Shown: positions 47,552 to 61,061 of the stretch, piece by piece
How positions within the stretch are numbered: position 1 is the first letter of the stretch
How the letters are laid out: the number at the start of each line of letters is the position of its first letter
Source: Porodaedalea pini
Lineage: Eukaryota > Basidiomycota > Agaricomycetes > Hymenochaetales > Hymenochaetaceae
NCBI GenBank assembly: GCA_002794775.1
Contig: NBAY01000002.1
Span: forward strand, 1,736,001 to 1,800,000
Length of the DNA: 64,000 nucleotides
Direction: 5' to 3'
Position numbers and translations under genes: made by a program
Notes under the pieces: model-generated
What the model saw: the letters and a program-made list of their open reading frames with translations, nothing else
What the model was told of the DNA's origin: nothing
Databases searched by the model: none

Positions 47552-48984
47552 CTATCCATCCAAAGACTCCAATCCGAATAATTCAACCGTGTTTTTCCAT
47601 GCCCCCTCCGCAACCTGCTCAACAGAAACACCTTCATGCAATCGACTCATCACCCAGCATACGCCCCCAACAGCGCACGGCTCGTTGCGTCCCTTCACCG
47701 GTCGGCCCGGGACATGACCCTCCGGCTTCGTCGCAGGCGGAAAATACACCTCACGCAGATCGGCTGGCAGCGAGTCCAGATGCCGTTTTGATGCGTGAGT
47801 TGAGGTCATTGTGCACCACGGTGCGTCTAGATATATATCGAGATTAGTGTCGCTAAACTGAATTCGGTTCAACACGCTGCACCTGTTTCCAAAATCAGTC
47901 TGCCTTTCGGGATCGCCTTTGCGGCTTCCAGATTCTCCTCAGTCTTCAGCGAGCATCCGTTCACAGATACATGGAAGCCCATGCCGATCTAGCGGCAGCA
48001 GGACAAAATTAGCCACAGAACACATGGACCGTGTAAGGAATGTAAATAGGAACATACCAACTCCTCCAGCTCCGTCTTCTTCCCCGTAAAGCTATGTACG
48101 ACGCCGCCCATACCTCCGACGGCGCGTCCTCCGTCAGTCCCAAAGCCCTCCTCACGCAAAATGGCTACCAAGTCCTCATGCGCAGCTCTGGAGTGCAAAA
48201 ATAGAGGCAAATGGTACTTCTTCGCCAAAGATAGCTGCGATTCTAGTCTCCTCATTAGCATGAAACGTTCACACGAAACCCCTCAAGGATGGCGCACTGA
48301 AATATTTCTTCTGGACTTCCTGACTCGCAAAATGCAAACGATCATAATCTGCGCCGTAAGGTTAGAACAAGGTAACGGCTATAAGCCCACGGTGAGGTTT
48401 ACTCACCGAGGCCGCATTCACCGACAGCGACGACTCGGCCTTTCCCCTTCAAGTTCGTGGATATGACTTCTTCCAGTGCGGCCAGGTACCCCTCTGGGCC
48501 TGATTTAAAATTGTCAAACTCAGCGGAGCGCGTTGGATGACATCCGGCCGTAGCATACAAGTCTTAAGTCTAGCACTGAATATAGTGATAATTAAGCAGG
48601 AGTACATCGTAGCTCACCGTTCTTCTTCGCAACCTTCAATGCTTCCCGAGATTCGCTCAGGCTCCCGCCAGTGATGATCATAGATTTCACTCCGGCTAGT
48701 TTCGCTCGTTCGAGCATCAGGTCAAAGTCGTCTATAAACATTCACTCAACAGTTATACATCATAAAGTGAAGTTATAAAATTTTCAGATACCGTCATGCT
48801 TTCTTCGTCCACGATGTATGCCGTGAAAGGCAGGATCAGTCAGGTTCACTCCAATATCTTCACAAGAGAGGTCAGAACTACCCGAACTCAGGAACTTCTG
48901 AAACTACTCACCAATAAACTTGAGTCTACTTTTATCCACTGCAGTCTGCTGGACAACATCTCTTTGTATGACAGTGACAGGCAT
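47552..48984 (-). CDS. TatD-family metal-dependent deoxyribonuclease
   Basis: Nuclease of the amidohydrolase fold. Motifs in order: KFIDIGVNLTDPAFHGIHRG, DFDLMLERAKLAGVKSMIIT, ATAGCHPTRSAEF, VAVGECGLDYDRLHFA, LAKKYHLPLFLHSRAAHEDL, GGVVHSFTGKKTELEEL, GFHVSVNGCSLKTEENLEA, LILETDAPWC, ending NTVELFGLESLDG. The metal-binding His, Glu and Asp positions are present; the Asp of ETDAPWC is split across an intron. The first Met in frame is 48982-48984. Upstream of it the same frame stays open for 38 codons without any ATG and looks like a mitochondrial presequence (RRLYTPRHLSTLKNSAN). Six or seven short introns. Yeast homologue YBL055C takes part in apoptotic DNA degradation. Confidence 0.88.
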
Positions 48985-49409
48985 GTTCGCAGAATTCTTG
49001 AGAGTGCTCAGGTGTCTTGGGGTATAAAGTCTCCTTGCGGAGACGACACGGTTCTTAAACACTGGCCGTGAGAAGGCGGTGAAGAGCGGTGTCGTTTATG
49101 TTTTAGGAAGGCATGACGATCAGAAGGTCAGAGTAGTGTTATTTGATATTCGCTAGCACATCTAAGAGCGAAATTCATACCACAAGAAAAGGCCAGCACA
49201 ACGGAGTCGGAGTCGATCGAAGCAAGTCGACGCACAATATATTGATCCGCGTTTGCACGTGAATCCATCGCGTGAACGCGAGGCCGCCGGCGGATCGGCG
49301 TTCTTGCTCACGAAGGCCGAGCGACTGACCATGTCTCTATGGCCCCCTCAGTCTCAGCCTCTTGCTCTCCTTCTCACCACTACCATCATTGCCGACAACA
49401 GCAATATTA
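48985..49409. promoter_or_regulatory. Divergent region TatD / thiolase
   Basis: 425 bases between the TatD start (minus) and the thiolase start (plus). The first 110 bases on the TatD side contain the open non-AUG extension. No specific binding site identified. Confidence 0.4.
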
Positions 49410-50922
<1,513 letters not shown>

Positions 50923-51129
50923 TTTGATCGTTTCTCGCCCGATTGATTATTTGTGTTCTGCATGCGACAAAAGACCTGTTTTATTTTGCAAAGACGAATG
51001 AATGAAATTTGAGATTGAGTTTGGCACTTCACGAGTTGAGTGAAGCCGAGCGCGTCCGACGCGTGCTTCTTACAGTCAGTCAGGAAAAGCGCGTCAGCCG
51101 AATAAAATGCGTCTTGCACACTCTTCGCC

Positions 51130-52658
51130 ATGAACATTGATGAGGCAGGAGACGTGTCCTCGAGTTTTCCCATCCTCAATATCCTGGCGATTGCTGCTCT
51201 GGTCTGGTACTGTTTTCTCTGGATAATAAGTATCATTGGATGTCTGACTGGGTGAGCTTTCCGTCTTCGTTCAATGCATCCTGTCGAGTCTGAATTTCAT
51301 TCCTTGAACGCAGGCGGAATCATTTTCGCCTCCGTCCCCGCTCGCCGTTATCTTCTGCGGCCGCGGCGAGCGTGCCCGGTGTGTCGATTCTCCGCCCGCT
51401 GAAAGGTCTCGACACGAACCTGTTCGAGAACCTCGAGAGCACGTTTACGCAGGAGTACCCGCACTCGCGCTTTGAAGTCTTGTTGAGTGTCGCAGACGCA
51501 GACGACCAGGCACTCAGCGTCGTGCGCAGCTTACTCGAGAAATATCCTGAGGTCGACGCGCGCGTTGTCATTGGTACGTGCAGCGAATTTATATTTTCAG
51601 TGCGGAAGCTAACTACGGATATAGGCGAAGAGGTCGTCGGCGTGAACCCAAAGGTGAACAACCTCATCCGGTCCTACAGAGAAGCTAAGCACGATATCCT
51701 CTGGGTGCTCGACTCGAATGTGCAGGTAGCACCGGGGACGCTCGCGCGCTCCGTCGACGCGCTCGCGCAGCCGCCGAAGGCAGGCAAACGGCGCATCGGC
51801 CTCGTACATCACGTCCCGTTCGCGTTCGCGTCCGAGCATATGCTCGGCTCGCGCATCGAGGAGGCGTTTCTCAACACCAATCATGCGAAGATGTACCTTG
51901 CGATCAACCGCGTCGCGATCGAGTCGTGTGTTGTCGGCAAGTCGAGTATGTATCGCCGCTCGGACCTCGAGCGCGTCACGGCCGACCTCAAGCCACTCCC
52001 TATTCCAGACACTGCAGAATCAAACCCTTCGGAGGATGGAAAGATGAGAGGACTGGCGGCTTTTGGACGTTTCCTTGCGGAAGACAACATGATCGCCGCT
52101 GCATTATGGCATGAACTCGGTCTACGACATGCGCTGGGGTGCGACGTGGCGCGCAACTCTGTTGGTCGTATGTCGTTACGGGCATACATCTCCCGTCGCA
52201 TGCGCTGGATTCGCGTGCGCAAGCGCATGGTAGCAGTCGCGACGCTCATCGAGCCACTCACGGAGTGCGTCGTGCTCAGCTTACTCGCCGCCTGGGCCGC
52301 ACATCGCCTCTGGGGCGTCCCTCGCGCTGTCGTACTCGTAATTCACTACTGTGCATGGATCGCTCTCGACCTCGATGTATACGATAGTCTTGCAGGGCAT
52401 TATCTACCTGTCGAGAAGCGCTGGGGCTTCCTGATTGCCTGGGCCGTACGCGAACTCCTAGCGCTCCCAATCTGGTTTCTCGGTATGGCTGGAAATGAGG
52501 TCGAGTGGAGGGGAAGAAGGTATCGGATACTACGAAATGGTGAGACGGCTAGGGTGGCGCCGAGCAAGAGCTGGCTGTCTTCTTTTTTTGGCGGGAGAAA
52601 GAAGGAAGGCTATGAGCAGCTTGATCAGGAGGCTGTTTCGCTCGAGCAACGGGCATAA
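51130..52658 (+). CDS. Ceramide glucosyltransferase (GT21)
   Basis: Makes glucosylceramide from ceramide and UDP-glucose at the Golgi/ER membrane, the first step of fungal neutral glycosphingolipids. An N-terminal membrane anchor (ILNILAIAALVWYCFLWIIS) is followed by VSILRPLKGLDTNLFENLES, the D1-D3 motifs (SVADADDQ; ILWVLDSNVQV; FLAEDNMIAAALW) and the RRMRW form of the (Q/R)xxRW acceptor motif. C-terminal membrane helices follow (VVLSLLAAWAAHRLWG; AVVLVIHYCAWIALD). Two introns: one after GCLTG, and a 51-base intron (51574-51624) that is a multiple of three with no stop. Start Met 51130, 207 bases beyond the thiolase stop. Confidence 0.92.
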
Positions 52659-52795
52659 TGATTTGCTATGTATCTCCTGGGAAGAATTCATTATGTATGT
52701 ACGTTGAGCTTTATTTGAATGTTGGATGTCATAACCCCGGAAACCTCAGTAAAAAAAAAAAGTACACCGAAAGAAGAAAATAAACAATTGGGTTA

Positions 52796-54885
52796 TCATC
52801 GAATTTCTTCGATATCAACTGCAAGAACAGGAGTCTTCGCTCCTCTCGCATTTACAAATTCGTCATGAATCGGCGTCGAATGTGTCGAGTGTATCGAACC
52901 CATCGAGGTGGATTGCATTTTGATTTCACCATTGCTGTTCGTACAGTGTCCGATGACGCTTTGCGTTGTTCTCTCGGCACCGCCGAACTGCATTGACGCC
53001 ATTGAAGGCACGCTCGCGTCTATGTTTTGCTTGAGGAGCTGACGCCACAGATTGAGGAGAATGCGCGACCTAAATACGCATGGTATACTGGAAACAGTCA
53101 ATCACTGCAAGACCAAAGAGTATTCCCAGATATACTCACGCTATAGCAAAACTAGAAAGGAGGAGAATCAGTCGATAAGCGCTTCATAATTCTCTTTCAG
53201 CTGGACAAAGGCTTACCCAGAAGCTGCAGCCGTGATAGTGAAGCTTGAGAAAGCGAACGCGTTCATCAACAGGATGAACAGTATACTGCAGGATCCTCCA
53301 CGTTAACTGGCACTTGAACTCACTCCGTTGGTGCCGACATACCAAACATAGTACAGGACACCGTCTTTGATGAAGAGCATGAACAGTGGTGCATTCCTAC
53401 GTCCCATGCGCACAGTACGGACCGTGCGGTAGAGTGTCATACCCAGGAGGACGCCGCTCTTTATGCATCCAAGTCAGTAAGTACCGGACAGCCGGTTGAT
53501 AGACATGGGGCTCACGGCTCACATTCAAGACCTCTGGGATTGCGAGGAGAAACGTGTACAATGGGAATCCTTGAGGGTAGCATCCGAATGCGAAGGGGCT
53601 GTAAAAATTAAATATAAGCCAGACTTCCGTCCTCATCAAAGAAAAGGCATCTAACCCTGGTCTGTGCATGACTATTAATTATAAAAGGTTAGAAACTTTG
53701 CTTGGTCGAGAACTCCTGATATCCTCACCTGTGACGTTCTGGAAAATCAAGCCTGCGACGACGGCCCTAGTAAATGGTAGGCAGTTCAATAATGGCTTCG
53801 ATTCTAACGTTTGTTAATCCAACGAAACCACCACGTACACAAATGCTATTGATGCTTTCAAAGAGATCGAGTCAATTCGAGCGAGGAGAAGAGAAGGTTG
53901 GATTGGATTTACCTGTGAACATCGAACAAATAAAAATCAAGACACTTCTTGAACGACCCCAGAGCGCCCAAACACTGCAAACAGAATAAAATAAAACAAG
54001 CTCTCCAAAGACAAGAGTCAGAAAATACAGACCGAAGGGCCAGAATAATATCGACAAGCCAGAACGCCATTATAGTACCTCCAATCTGGTAGCGCACCCA
54101 GTGAAAGCAGCTATAGCAAGTTGTTCAATATATACGCCCATGCTTTAGGAACTGGGCATCACAAAAATTTGCACGGAATTTGTTTCGCTTGTGGAGATGA
54201 TAACTGCTTCGGCTGGATTTATATTCGGATATTTTCAGCTTATATTCACATACAATCGGTTATCAAATTTTTGTTAGATTATAAGCGAATATAACTTTTT
54301 GCAGATTTTTGTGATGCTGGGGATACGAACAACTTAAATCTATTAGTTTACATATTCCCAACCGGGAGAGGCAACGTACTGTATCTGGTAGCGTGTTATT
54401 TAAGTATACTGGAAGCCAGTTAGATTGCTGAAGCAGTCAAGGGATGAGTGACATACTCGCAGAATTGAACGCAAGCGAGAACAGCCCAGGATAGCGATTC
54501 TAGAAGGTGTCTGTTAGTAACGTTTCTCATAAATCTTGGCCATGACCTCAGCTTACGACAAACTATCAAGGCACCATGTTAGGCTGCATTTCAGCATTGA
54601 GAAAATTTGTAAAATTCACGAAGAGAATATAATCTATTCCCCAGGAAGACTGCTTCCACACAAGCCGTACTTCGTCATTGAATGTTAACATATAGTCGAA
54701 TCTACAGTAAGGTTCAACATGCAGTTTCTAAATTTTGGAAACTCTGTTTACACACATCACGATGGCTAATGAGGCAAGCTGGGCGTATCCATTTGTCGTG
54801 CTATCTTGAATGAGCAGCGCGGCAGCATCGAGATCTTCTTGTCTTAGACGAGCAGAAAAGTGGGACAAAGCTATAGATTAGGGGT
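52796..54885 (-). CDS. DUF6533 seven-transmembrane protein, 5' end missing
   Basis: Exons read FDYMLTFNDEVRLVWKQSSW near 54620-54710 (the DUF6533 signature), then membrane segments including MAFWLVDIILALRVWALWGR joined across an intron at about 53990-54050, and a hydrophilic tail ending ...KTPVLAVDIEEIR (stop 52796). DUF6533 proteins are mushroom-specific membrane proteins of unknown role with a receptor-like seven-helix plan. The first recognisable exon (SHFSARLRQEDLDAAALLIQ) has no in-frame ATG, and the sequence upstream is a copia LTR, so the original start has probably been lost. One exon around 54560-54620 could not be joined cleanly. It may be a pseudogene. Confidence 0.55.
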
Positions 54886-54889
54886 GAGA

Positions 54890-55391
54890 GTGCCCGTCCT
54901 TATATACAGTACAATTGAATAGTTTACTATAAAGAGTATAGTGAGCATATGGTGCATAGTCATATGAGCATAGAGTCGGAGTTCTGGAAGTCGGTCATGT
55001 GACCAGTGTCGGATATTTGCTCAGGCAAGTATCTGTCAGTTATTTATAGTTCAACACTCCCCTTCAAGCGCGCGTTAGTTTAAGTTGTTCTACAAAGCGC
55101 TTGAGTAAAGTTACAGATAATGCTTTAGTAAGTAAGTCTGCTATGTTGTGTTCAGTGGGAATGTATTTAACAGTAATAGTTCCTTTATCAATGTGATCTC
55201 TAAAGAAATCTTTTCGTATATCAATATGTTTAGTTCTTTGAGAATATTTACGCTCAGGATCAGTTGCCATAGTAATAATAGCTTGATTATCAGTAAAGAT
55301 TGTAGTAGGTGTAAACGAAGCCTGCAGAACCTCATTCACAAGTCTTTTTAGCCAAATAGCCTCCTGAGTTGCATAAGCTAGTGCAATAAGT
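54890..55391 (-). mobile_element. Ty1/copia remnant: RNase H end, PPT and 3' LTR
   Basis: On the minus strand 55391-55064 encodes the end of a copia RNase H (LIALAYATQEAIWLKRLVNE; HIDIRKDFFRDHIDKGTI; TVKYIPTEHNIADLLTKAL). After the stop comes a polypurine tract (AGGGGAG at about 55057-55063) and an LTR that starts TGTTGAAC at 55056. The LTR carries TATATAAG near 54900. Its far end is unclear and merges with the 5' end of the DUF6533 gene. The RNase H is cut at 55391 by the Ty3/gypsy LTR, so only the 3' part of the element is in view. Confidence 0.8.
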
Positions 55392-55827
55392 TGTCAGCGA
55401 CGGACTACGGGTATGCAAGGGGTAGCCGGGTCATGTGGAACTCAGTCAGAGGAGGAGGGAGAAGAGAGATATAATGGTGAGCCAGGGGAACTGACACAGC
55501 GCAGAGGTAAGGGGACAGCTTCTGGACGTAGCCAGGTAGAATTGACCAGGTCGAAACTAAGGGATAAGTACAGGAGGACTACCTACTTATATACCCTGCA
55601 GCGGCTGTGCACGGACCCGGGAATTAGCTACTACATAAAGATAGATGAAAGAATGTCATGGAACTTCGTAGAACAATAGCGTCATAGTATCAGTCAGCGA
55701 ATAATGACAGTGTGAGAAAGGGGCGTAATGGATATGAGTAAGTCGAAATAGGTGTGATTAGTAATGAGTGGATAAGATATGATAAGATAAGATAAGGGAA
55801 TAAAATAATTAAAAAGCATCCATGACA
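55392..55827 (-). repeat. 3' LTR of the minus-strand Ty3/gypsy element
   Basis: 436 bases with TGTCA...TGACA ends. On the minus strand it is preceded by a purine-rich tract (complement of CCCTCCCCTT at 55831-55840) and contains GTATATAAGTAGG, a TATA box in the element's direction (near 55590). Its left end abuts the interrupted copia frame. Confidence 0.75.
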
Positions 55828-55839
55828 TGACCCTCCCCT

Positions 55840-58800
55840 TCAAGGCGAGTGTCCCGATCGCCCTTGTTCCCTACCCTGGAACTTACCGGCCCACCACTGT
55901 GCCACTCCTTCCTGTCTCTCAGGCTCTGTCATTTCAAATATGGGTCGGAACTTCAGCTGTGACATCTCTAGGGTGTTGAGGGCGCGAGGAGCACTGGGAG
56001 TCGATTTATGAAATTCGTCAATGGCTTTTTGAGAGTTCGTCAAATTCTCAATTGGTTCCCAGGTGCGTTCTTCGTTCGGATACCCTTTCCAATGTACGAG
56101 GTATTTGAGCTTTCCTCGCACAAGTTTGGAGTCGACAACCTTTTCGACCTCATATTCCGGCACATCATCAATGATCTCGGGCAGGGGTGGAGGATCTTGC
56201 TTTTGCGACGTATACTGCGGCTCGTGGTATGGGGAGAGGAGCACTTCATTGAAAACCGGATAGACTTTTTTCCATGTACGTGGAAGTTTAAGTCTATATG
56301 CTGACGTGCCGATTTTCTTTTCGACGATGAAAGGCCCATAGCATTTATCTCCCAGCTTCTTCATAGGACGATCTGTCTTTAAGTGAGTTCCTTCGAGCAT
56401 GACCTTATCCCCAGGTTTATACTCGATGGATTCTCCCTTCGTCCTGTCATAGAAGCACTTCATGGTTTCGGCCGCATGCTTTAACGCCGATTCGGTTTCC
56501 TCCCTGATCTTGGCCATCCGGTCGGCAAACTGCTTAGCGGACTCATTGGTCGATTCGCGTCTAGGATTCGTGCCCTTATATGGGTGTCTCCCATGGTTGA
56601 CGAAAAAGGGTGACACTCCTGTCGACATTTGTTCTTTGTCATTATACGCGAATTCCGCTAGCGCAAGCCATTCCGCCCAGTCCGACTGATGGTGGTTAAC
56701 AAAGAGACGAAGGTACTGTTCAATCTCTTGGTTTATCCGTTCTGTCTGACCATCTGTCTGTGGGTGATATGCCGTTGACGGGTTTCCCTCGATGCCCAGT
56801 AACCGGTATAGTTCGTTCATGAATTTGGACTCGAACTGTGATCCTCTGTCATGAATAAACTTGCGCGGTATGCCATGTAGCCTGAAGACATGATCCCGGT
56901 AGAGTCTCGCCATTCCTTCCAACGTTATGCTCACAGAGGTAGGGATCGCATGCACCTGTTTACTGAACCTGTCAACGAAGACACAGATTGCGTTATGCCC
57001 ATTGGACTCGGGTAGTTCACCGATCAGGTCTGCTGTGACGATTTCCCAAGGACCTTTCGGGATCTCGTTCGGGTTCAGAGGATTATGCGGTTTCGCTCTG
57101 TGTGCCTTGGTACGTTGGCACGCATCACATCCCTCGACATATATTCGAACATCTCGTTGGATTCCCGGCCACCAGTAGTTGCGTGTGATCAACTCATGGG
57201 TCTTGTAGTGTCCTGGGTGTCCTGCGAGCGTGCTGTTGTGATGGTTTCGAATGATGTCTTCTCAGAGTTTATGGTCTTTCGGCACGTAGATCCTGCCCTT
57301 CCACATCAACAACCCTTCTTCTTCATCCCATTCTCGTTCCTTCCGCTCTAACGCTTTCACAACTGCTCTGTCCCTGTTGTTTCGTACCCTTTTAATTCGT
57401 TTAACGAAGTCTGCATCCAGCGCTTCTAGCAGTGTTTCGTTTACAAATAGGTCCGGCTTGAGCAAAACGATGTCGATATTGTCGTTCTCCCCCCTCTCAT
57501 GATCCGCTTGTCTCGAGAGGAGGTCAGCCTTAGTCATCAGGGCACCTGGTTTATGGAACAGTTTGAAGTCGTAGTCCGCTAACTCCTGTAGCCATCTCGC
57601 TTGTCGGTGGTTAATCTTCTGGGGTTTTCAGAAATACTGGAGGTTGAGGTGATCCGACCAGATTTCGAAGGTTTGCGTTGCCCCTAGAAGATATTGTCGC
57701 CAGTCATCCAGTGCGCACATGATTGCAAACATCTCTTTGTCGTAGATTTCGTAGTTGCGCTCTGCTTGGCTAAGCGCTTGCGATCGGTATGCGATTGGAT
57801 GCCACTTTCCGTCAATGAATTGGGACAGAATGGTGCTGTTAGCGAAATGCGACGAATCGGCCTCCACCCGAAATTGGCCGTCATCAGTAGGCACTGTGAG
57901 TACGGGTTCTTCACAGAGCTTCTGCTTCAGACGTTCAAAGGCCTCCTGTTGCTCCACCTCCCACTTCCACTCTACATCTCCGGTCAACACTGTCAAGGGC
58001 TTCGCATAATGACTGAATGCTAGGATAAAGCGGCGGTAATAGTTGCAGAACCCAAGGAAAGACTGTAGTTCTTTCTTGTTCTTAGGCACTGGCCAATCTT
58101 TTACACCTGCCACTTTGGCTGGATCCATGCAAATCTGTCCGTTGCCAAGGATATGCCCAAGATAGTTCACGGTCTCTTGAGCGAAGCTGCACTTTTCTGG
58201 CTTTAAGAACAACTTGTTTGCTCGCAACACTTCCAGGACTTGTCGGACGAGTTTGTCATGATGTTCGCGAGTTCGTGCAAAGATCAGAATGTCATCCATG
58301 TAGACTATGACGTGTCCATCATTGACGAGTTCTCGGAAGATCTCGTTCATGAATCCTTGGAAGGTTGCCGGTGAGTTTGTGAGACCAAAAAACATGACCG
58401 TTGGTTCAAATAGACCGCGGTTTGTCCTGAAGGCGGCTTTATGCTCGTCACCCTCTCGAATCCGAATGTTATTGTAACCCCAACGTATGTCGAGCTTCGT
58501 GAAGAATTTCGCCTGTTTTGTTTTGTCGATGAGCTCTTGGATTAGAGGTAACAGGTATTTGTTCCTAACCGTCATTTCGTTGAGCCGGCGATAATCCTGT
58601 ACGGGGCGAAGCTTGCCATCCTTCTTTTTTATGAAGAAGAAGGGGGATGCCATCTCAGATTGAGAGTTACGAATATGGCCAGTTCTCAAGTTTTCGGTGA
58701 GGAATTCGTCCAGTGCCACCTGTTCGGATGGACTGAGCGGGTAGATTTTACAGTCAGAGAGCTTTGATCCCGGCTTGAGTTCAATAGCATGATCCCAAGG

Positions 58801-59979
58801 GCGTCTCTCTGGTAACTGATCAAATTCCTATTCACTGAAGACGTCCGCGAACTCTTTGACATAGTTTGGGACTTCCTCGAGCACCTGTTGTCTGACCTTC
58901 AGCGCTTTTCTCAGATCGGACTTAATGTACCTGTCCCAATCGAAGAGGAAGAGCTGATCGCCGTCTTCAAGTTCCACCAAATCAAGGTTTTCGTCGGGGT
59001 CTGCATCAATGTCCTCTAGACTACGGATATAGCCGCATACATCGGGGCATCGATCAAATTTGATTGTTGATTTTTGCCAGTCAATGTTGGGATTGTGCAG
59101 CTTTAACCATTCATGTCCGATGAACACATCTGTTTTCCCTAGATCTGTGACTGCGAAGTGGATGCGCTCTGAATGATCCTTAATTGTCATGCACATTTCC
59201 ACAAACTCTGTGATCGAGCCATCCTTGTTGAGCGTGCCATCAGCATTATAGACTCGGATTGGGATGGGTGTCTTTTTTGTCCTGATCTGATGCTTTTCGA
59301 CGAAGGATCGGTTGATACACGAGCCAGTGCAGCCACTGTCCAGTAGGGCGTCTACCTTGAACTGGTTACCGGTGTCGGTCGTTTGAAGGAGAATCGGTAC
59401 CATGAGCTGTTGCCCCCGAGACCCTCTTACGAACCGTTTCGGACCCCTCAGGTCCCTAACAGCTGCCACGGCATCTGGTTCTTCTAGCGCAATGATTTGA
59501 CGCACCGTCTCTTCATTCGCTTCAGCATGCCTCTGCTGTTTCATCCACACTCAGAGAGTCGTTAAAGCACTTTCGAGTTTATCCTCTTTGAGACGCTGTA
59601 CCACCCATGGGGCAGTAAAGGGGACAGGGCGATCTCTCCGGGACTTCCTCTCAGCTTGTTTCAACGAGTTTTCATTTTTCACGGATTTCGGTTCAGTTCC
59701 GGCCAAGGAAGAAATAGAATTAAAAGATTCGGAATAGGGTTTTACATGATTTTTTGACACCGGAGTAGAACAAGATGATGAGGCAGAAGTGTTGTTACAT
59801 GTAGGCATATCTACACTACTAGCTACTGGTACAGGAACAGAAGGAATATTTTTGCGAGTGACATTGCTTTTTACATTTTTTTGTGTTTTATCTAAATTAT
59901 CTACAGAGTCCATAGAATTATCAAAAATGGCCGTTTGAAAAACCGAAACTGAACCTATCCCAGTCAGTGCCGTGTTCAC
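55840..59979 (-). pseudogene. Ty3/gypsy pol: protease, RT, RNase H, integrase, chromodomain
   Basis: A single frame runs through a protease (ALLDSGCTGSCI), reverse transcriptase (LRPVQDYRRLNEMTV; VIVYMDDILIFA), RNase H (PIAYRSQALSQAERNYEIYD), integrase (HHCC zinc region ending CDACQRT; DRGSQFESKF; AYHPQTDGQTERINQEIEQY) and a chromodomain (LKYLVHWKGYPNEERTWEPI). Four in-frame stops break it: TGA 59551-59553, TAG 58828-58830, TGA 57628-57630 and TGA 57262-57264. Each is one C-to-T step from CGA or CAG. Pol lies in the -1 frame relative to gag and overlaps its stop by four bases (GTGA). Confidence 0.85.
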
Positions 59980-61061
59980 TGCTGGGGCTCCGCAAAATCC
60001 AACTCCTGCTCAAAGAGCGCCTCCTCTTCTTCCTCCGCAAAGTCTGACTCCTTGAGCATTGCGGTCTCGTCTGCCCAGACTTTTCTCTCTCGGGGTTCCA
60101 TCCCCATCAACACAGCCCTTATCACCTTCTTCTGCATTGGGCAATTCCTCTGTAGATGCCCAGATTCTTTGCAGTAGTAGCAGAGTCCTGCTTTCCTCAG
60201 CTCTTCGAGTGAGACGTCCATCGGCTTCCCCATGCCTCCGTATGTGACTCCGGTGGCATCGCGCCTTTCGGGGATTCTAGGTGCGAATGTCTGGGCAGGT
60301 TTTGGTGGGGGTGCCTGAGGTCTGGACGGGGCAGCGCGCATTTGTTCAATGGCTTTCATCTGACGTCTAGCGTTGTCAAATCGAATGGCTTTTTCTTGCC
60401 AGCCTTTGTACGTGGTTGGGACTGTGTCACTCATTTCGATCCGGTATACGATCTCTCTATCCAAGGCTTTCGTCAGTTTGTGGATGAGGGTGTTGTCATT
60501 TTTGGCGTCATCGCTGTATCCTGCCGCACGGCGATAAATATCGAACTGCTGGAAGAATTGGTCGGCTGTGATGTCCCGGGTGTGCTTCCAGCTGTCCAAT
60601 TTCTGCATGGCGTTCATGCGTTCGTTCGGATCTCCGAACGCTTTCTCCAGTTGTTCATTGAACTTCTGGCGACTGACGAGTGAAAAGATCAGATAGCTGT
60701 CCATTTTGATGCTTTCCAGGAAGTTCTGTGCCCAGAGTGCGGCCGAGCCTTCCGTCATGAACGATAACACGAAAAGGAAGTAGTCCTTGTCGTTCACAAA
60801 GTCCTCTGCGTTAGCTTCAACGTAAAGGGTGATGGCACGTTTGAACTTCTTATAGTCTTGCCCGTTGAATGCCTCGGGTTTGGCGATGTGTCTTCCTCCA
60901 CTGTGGCTTGTTGGTGGAGGGACAGGTGCTGCTGCGGCTGCTGGCGTGGGGGTTGCTAGTAATCCCAGGCCATGTAGCGCGTTGATGATCTCCTGCATCA
61001 TGTCGTTTGAGATCGTCGGAGCTCCGGCCGCTGGCGTGACTGGGGCTTGGGGTTCCGCCAT
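59976..61061 (-). CDS. Ty3/gypsy Gag with CCHC zinc knuckle
   Basis: Intact 361-residue frame. A Pro/Ala-rich N-terminus is followed by the retrotransposon gag domain (EAFNGQDYKKFKRAITLYVE; DITADQFFQQFDIYRRAAGY), a Pro-rich hinge and the zinc knuckle CYYCKESGHLQRNC, then an acidic tail. Forms the particle that packages element RNA. No stop interrupts it, unlike pol. Confidence 0.88.
   Translation of the reverse strand: MAEPQAPVTPAAGAPTISNDMMQEIINALHGLGLLATPTPAAAAAPVPPPTSHSGGRHIAKPEAFNGQDYKKFKRAITLYVEANAEDFVNDKDYFLFVLSFMTEGSAALWAQNFLESIKMDSYLIFSLVSRQKFNEQLEKAFGDPNERMNAMQKLDSWKHTRDITADQFFQQFDIYRRAAGYSDDAKNDNTLIHKLTKALDREIVYRIEMSDTVPTTYKGWQEKAIRFDNARRQMKAIEQMRAAPSRPQAPPPKPAQTFAPRIPERRDATGVTYGGMGKPMDVSLEELRKAGLCYYCKESGHLQRNCPMQKKVIRAVLMGMEPRERKVWADETAMLKESDFAEEEEEALFEQELDFAEPQQ

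Noticed and set aside
59970..60010. Programmed -1 frameshift site between gag and pol
   Set aside because: Pol is in the -1 frame and overlaps gag by four bases, but I find no canonical X XXY YYZ heptamer near the junction. Reinitiation at the overlap is equally possible.
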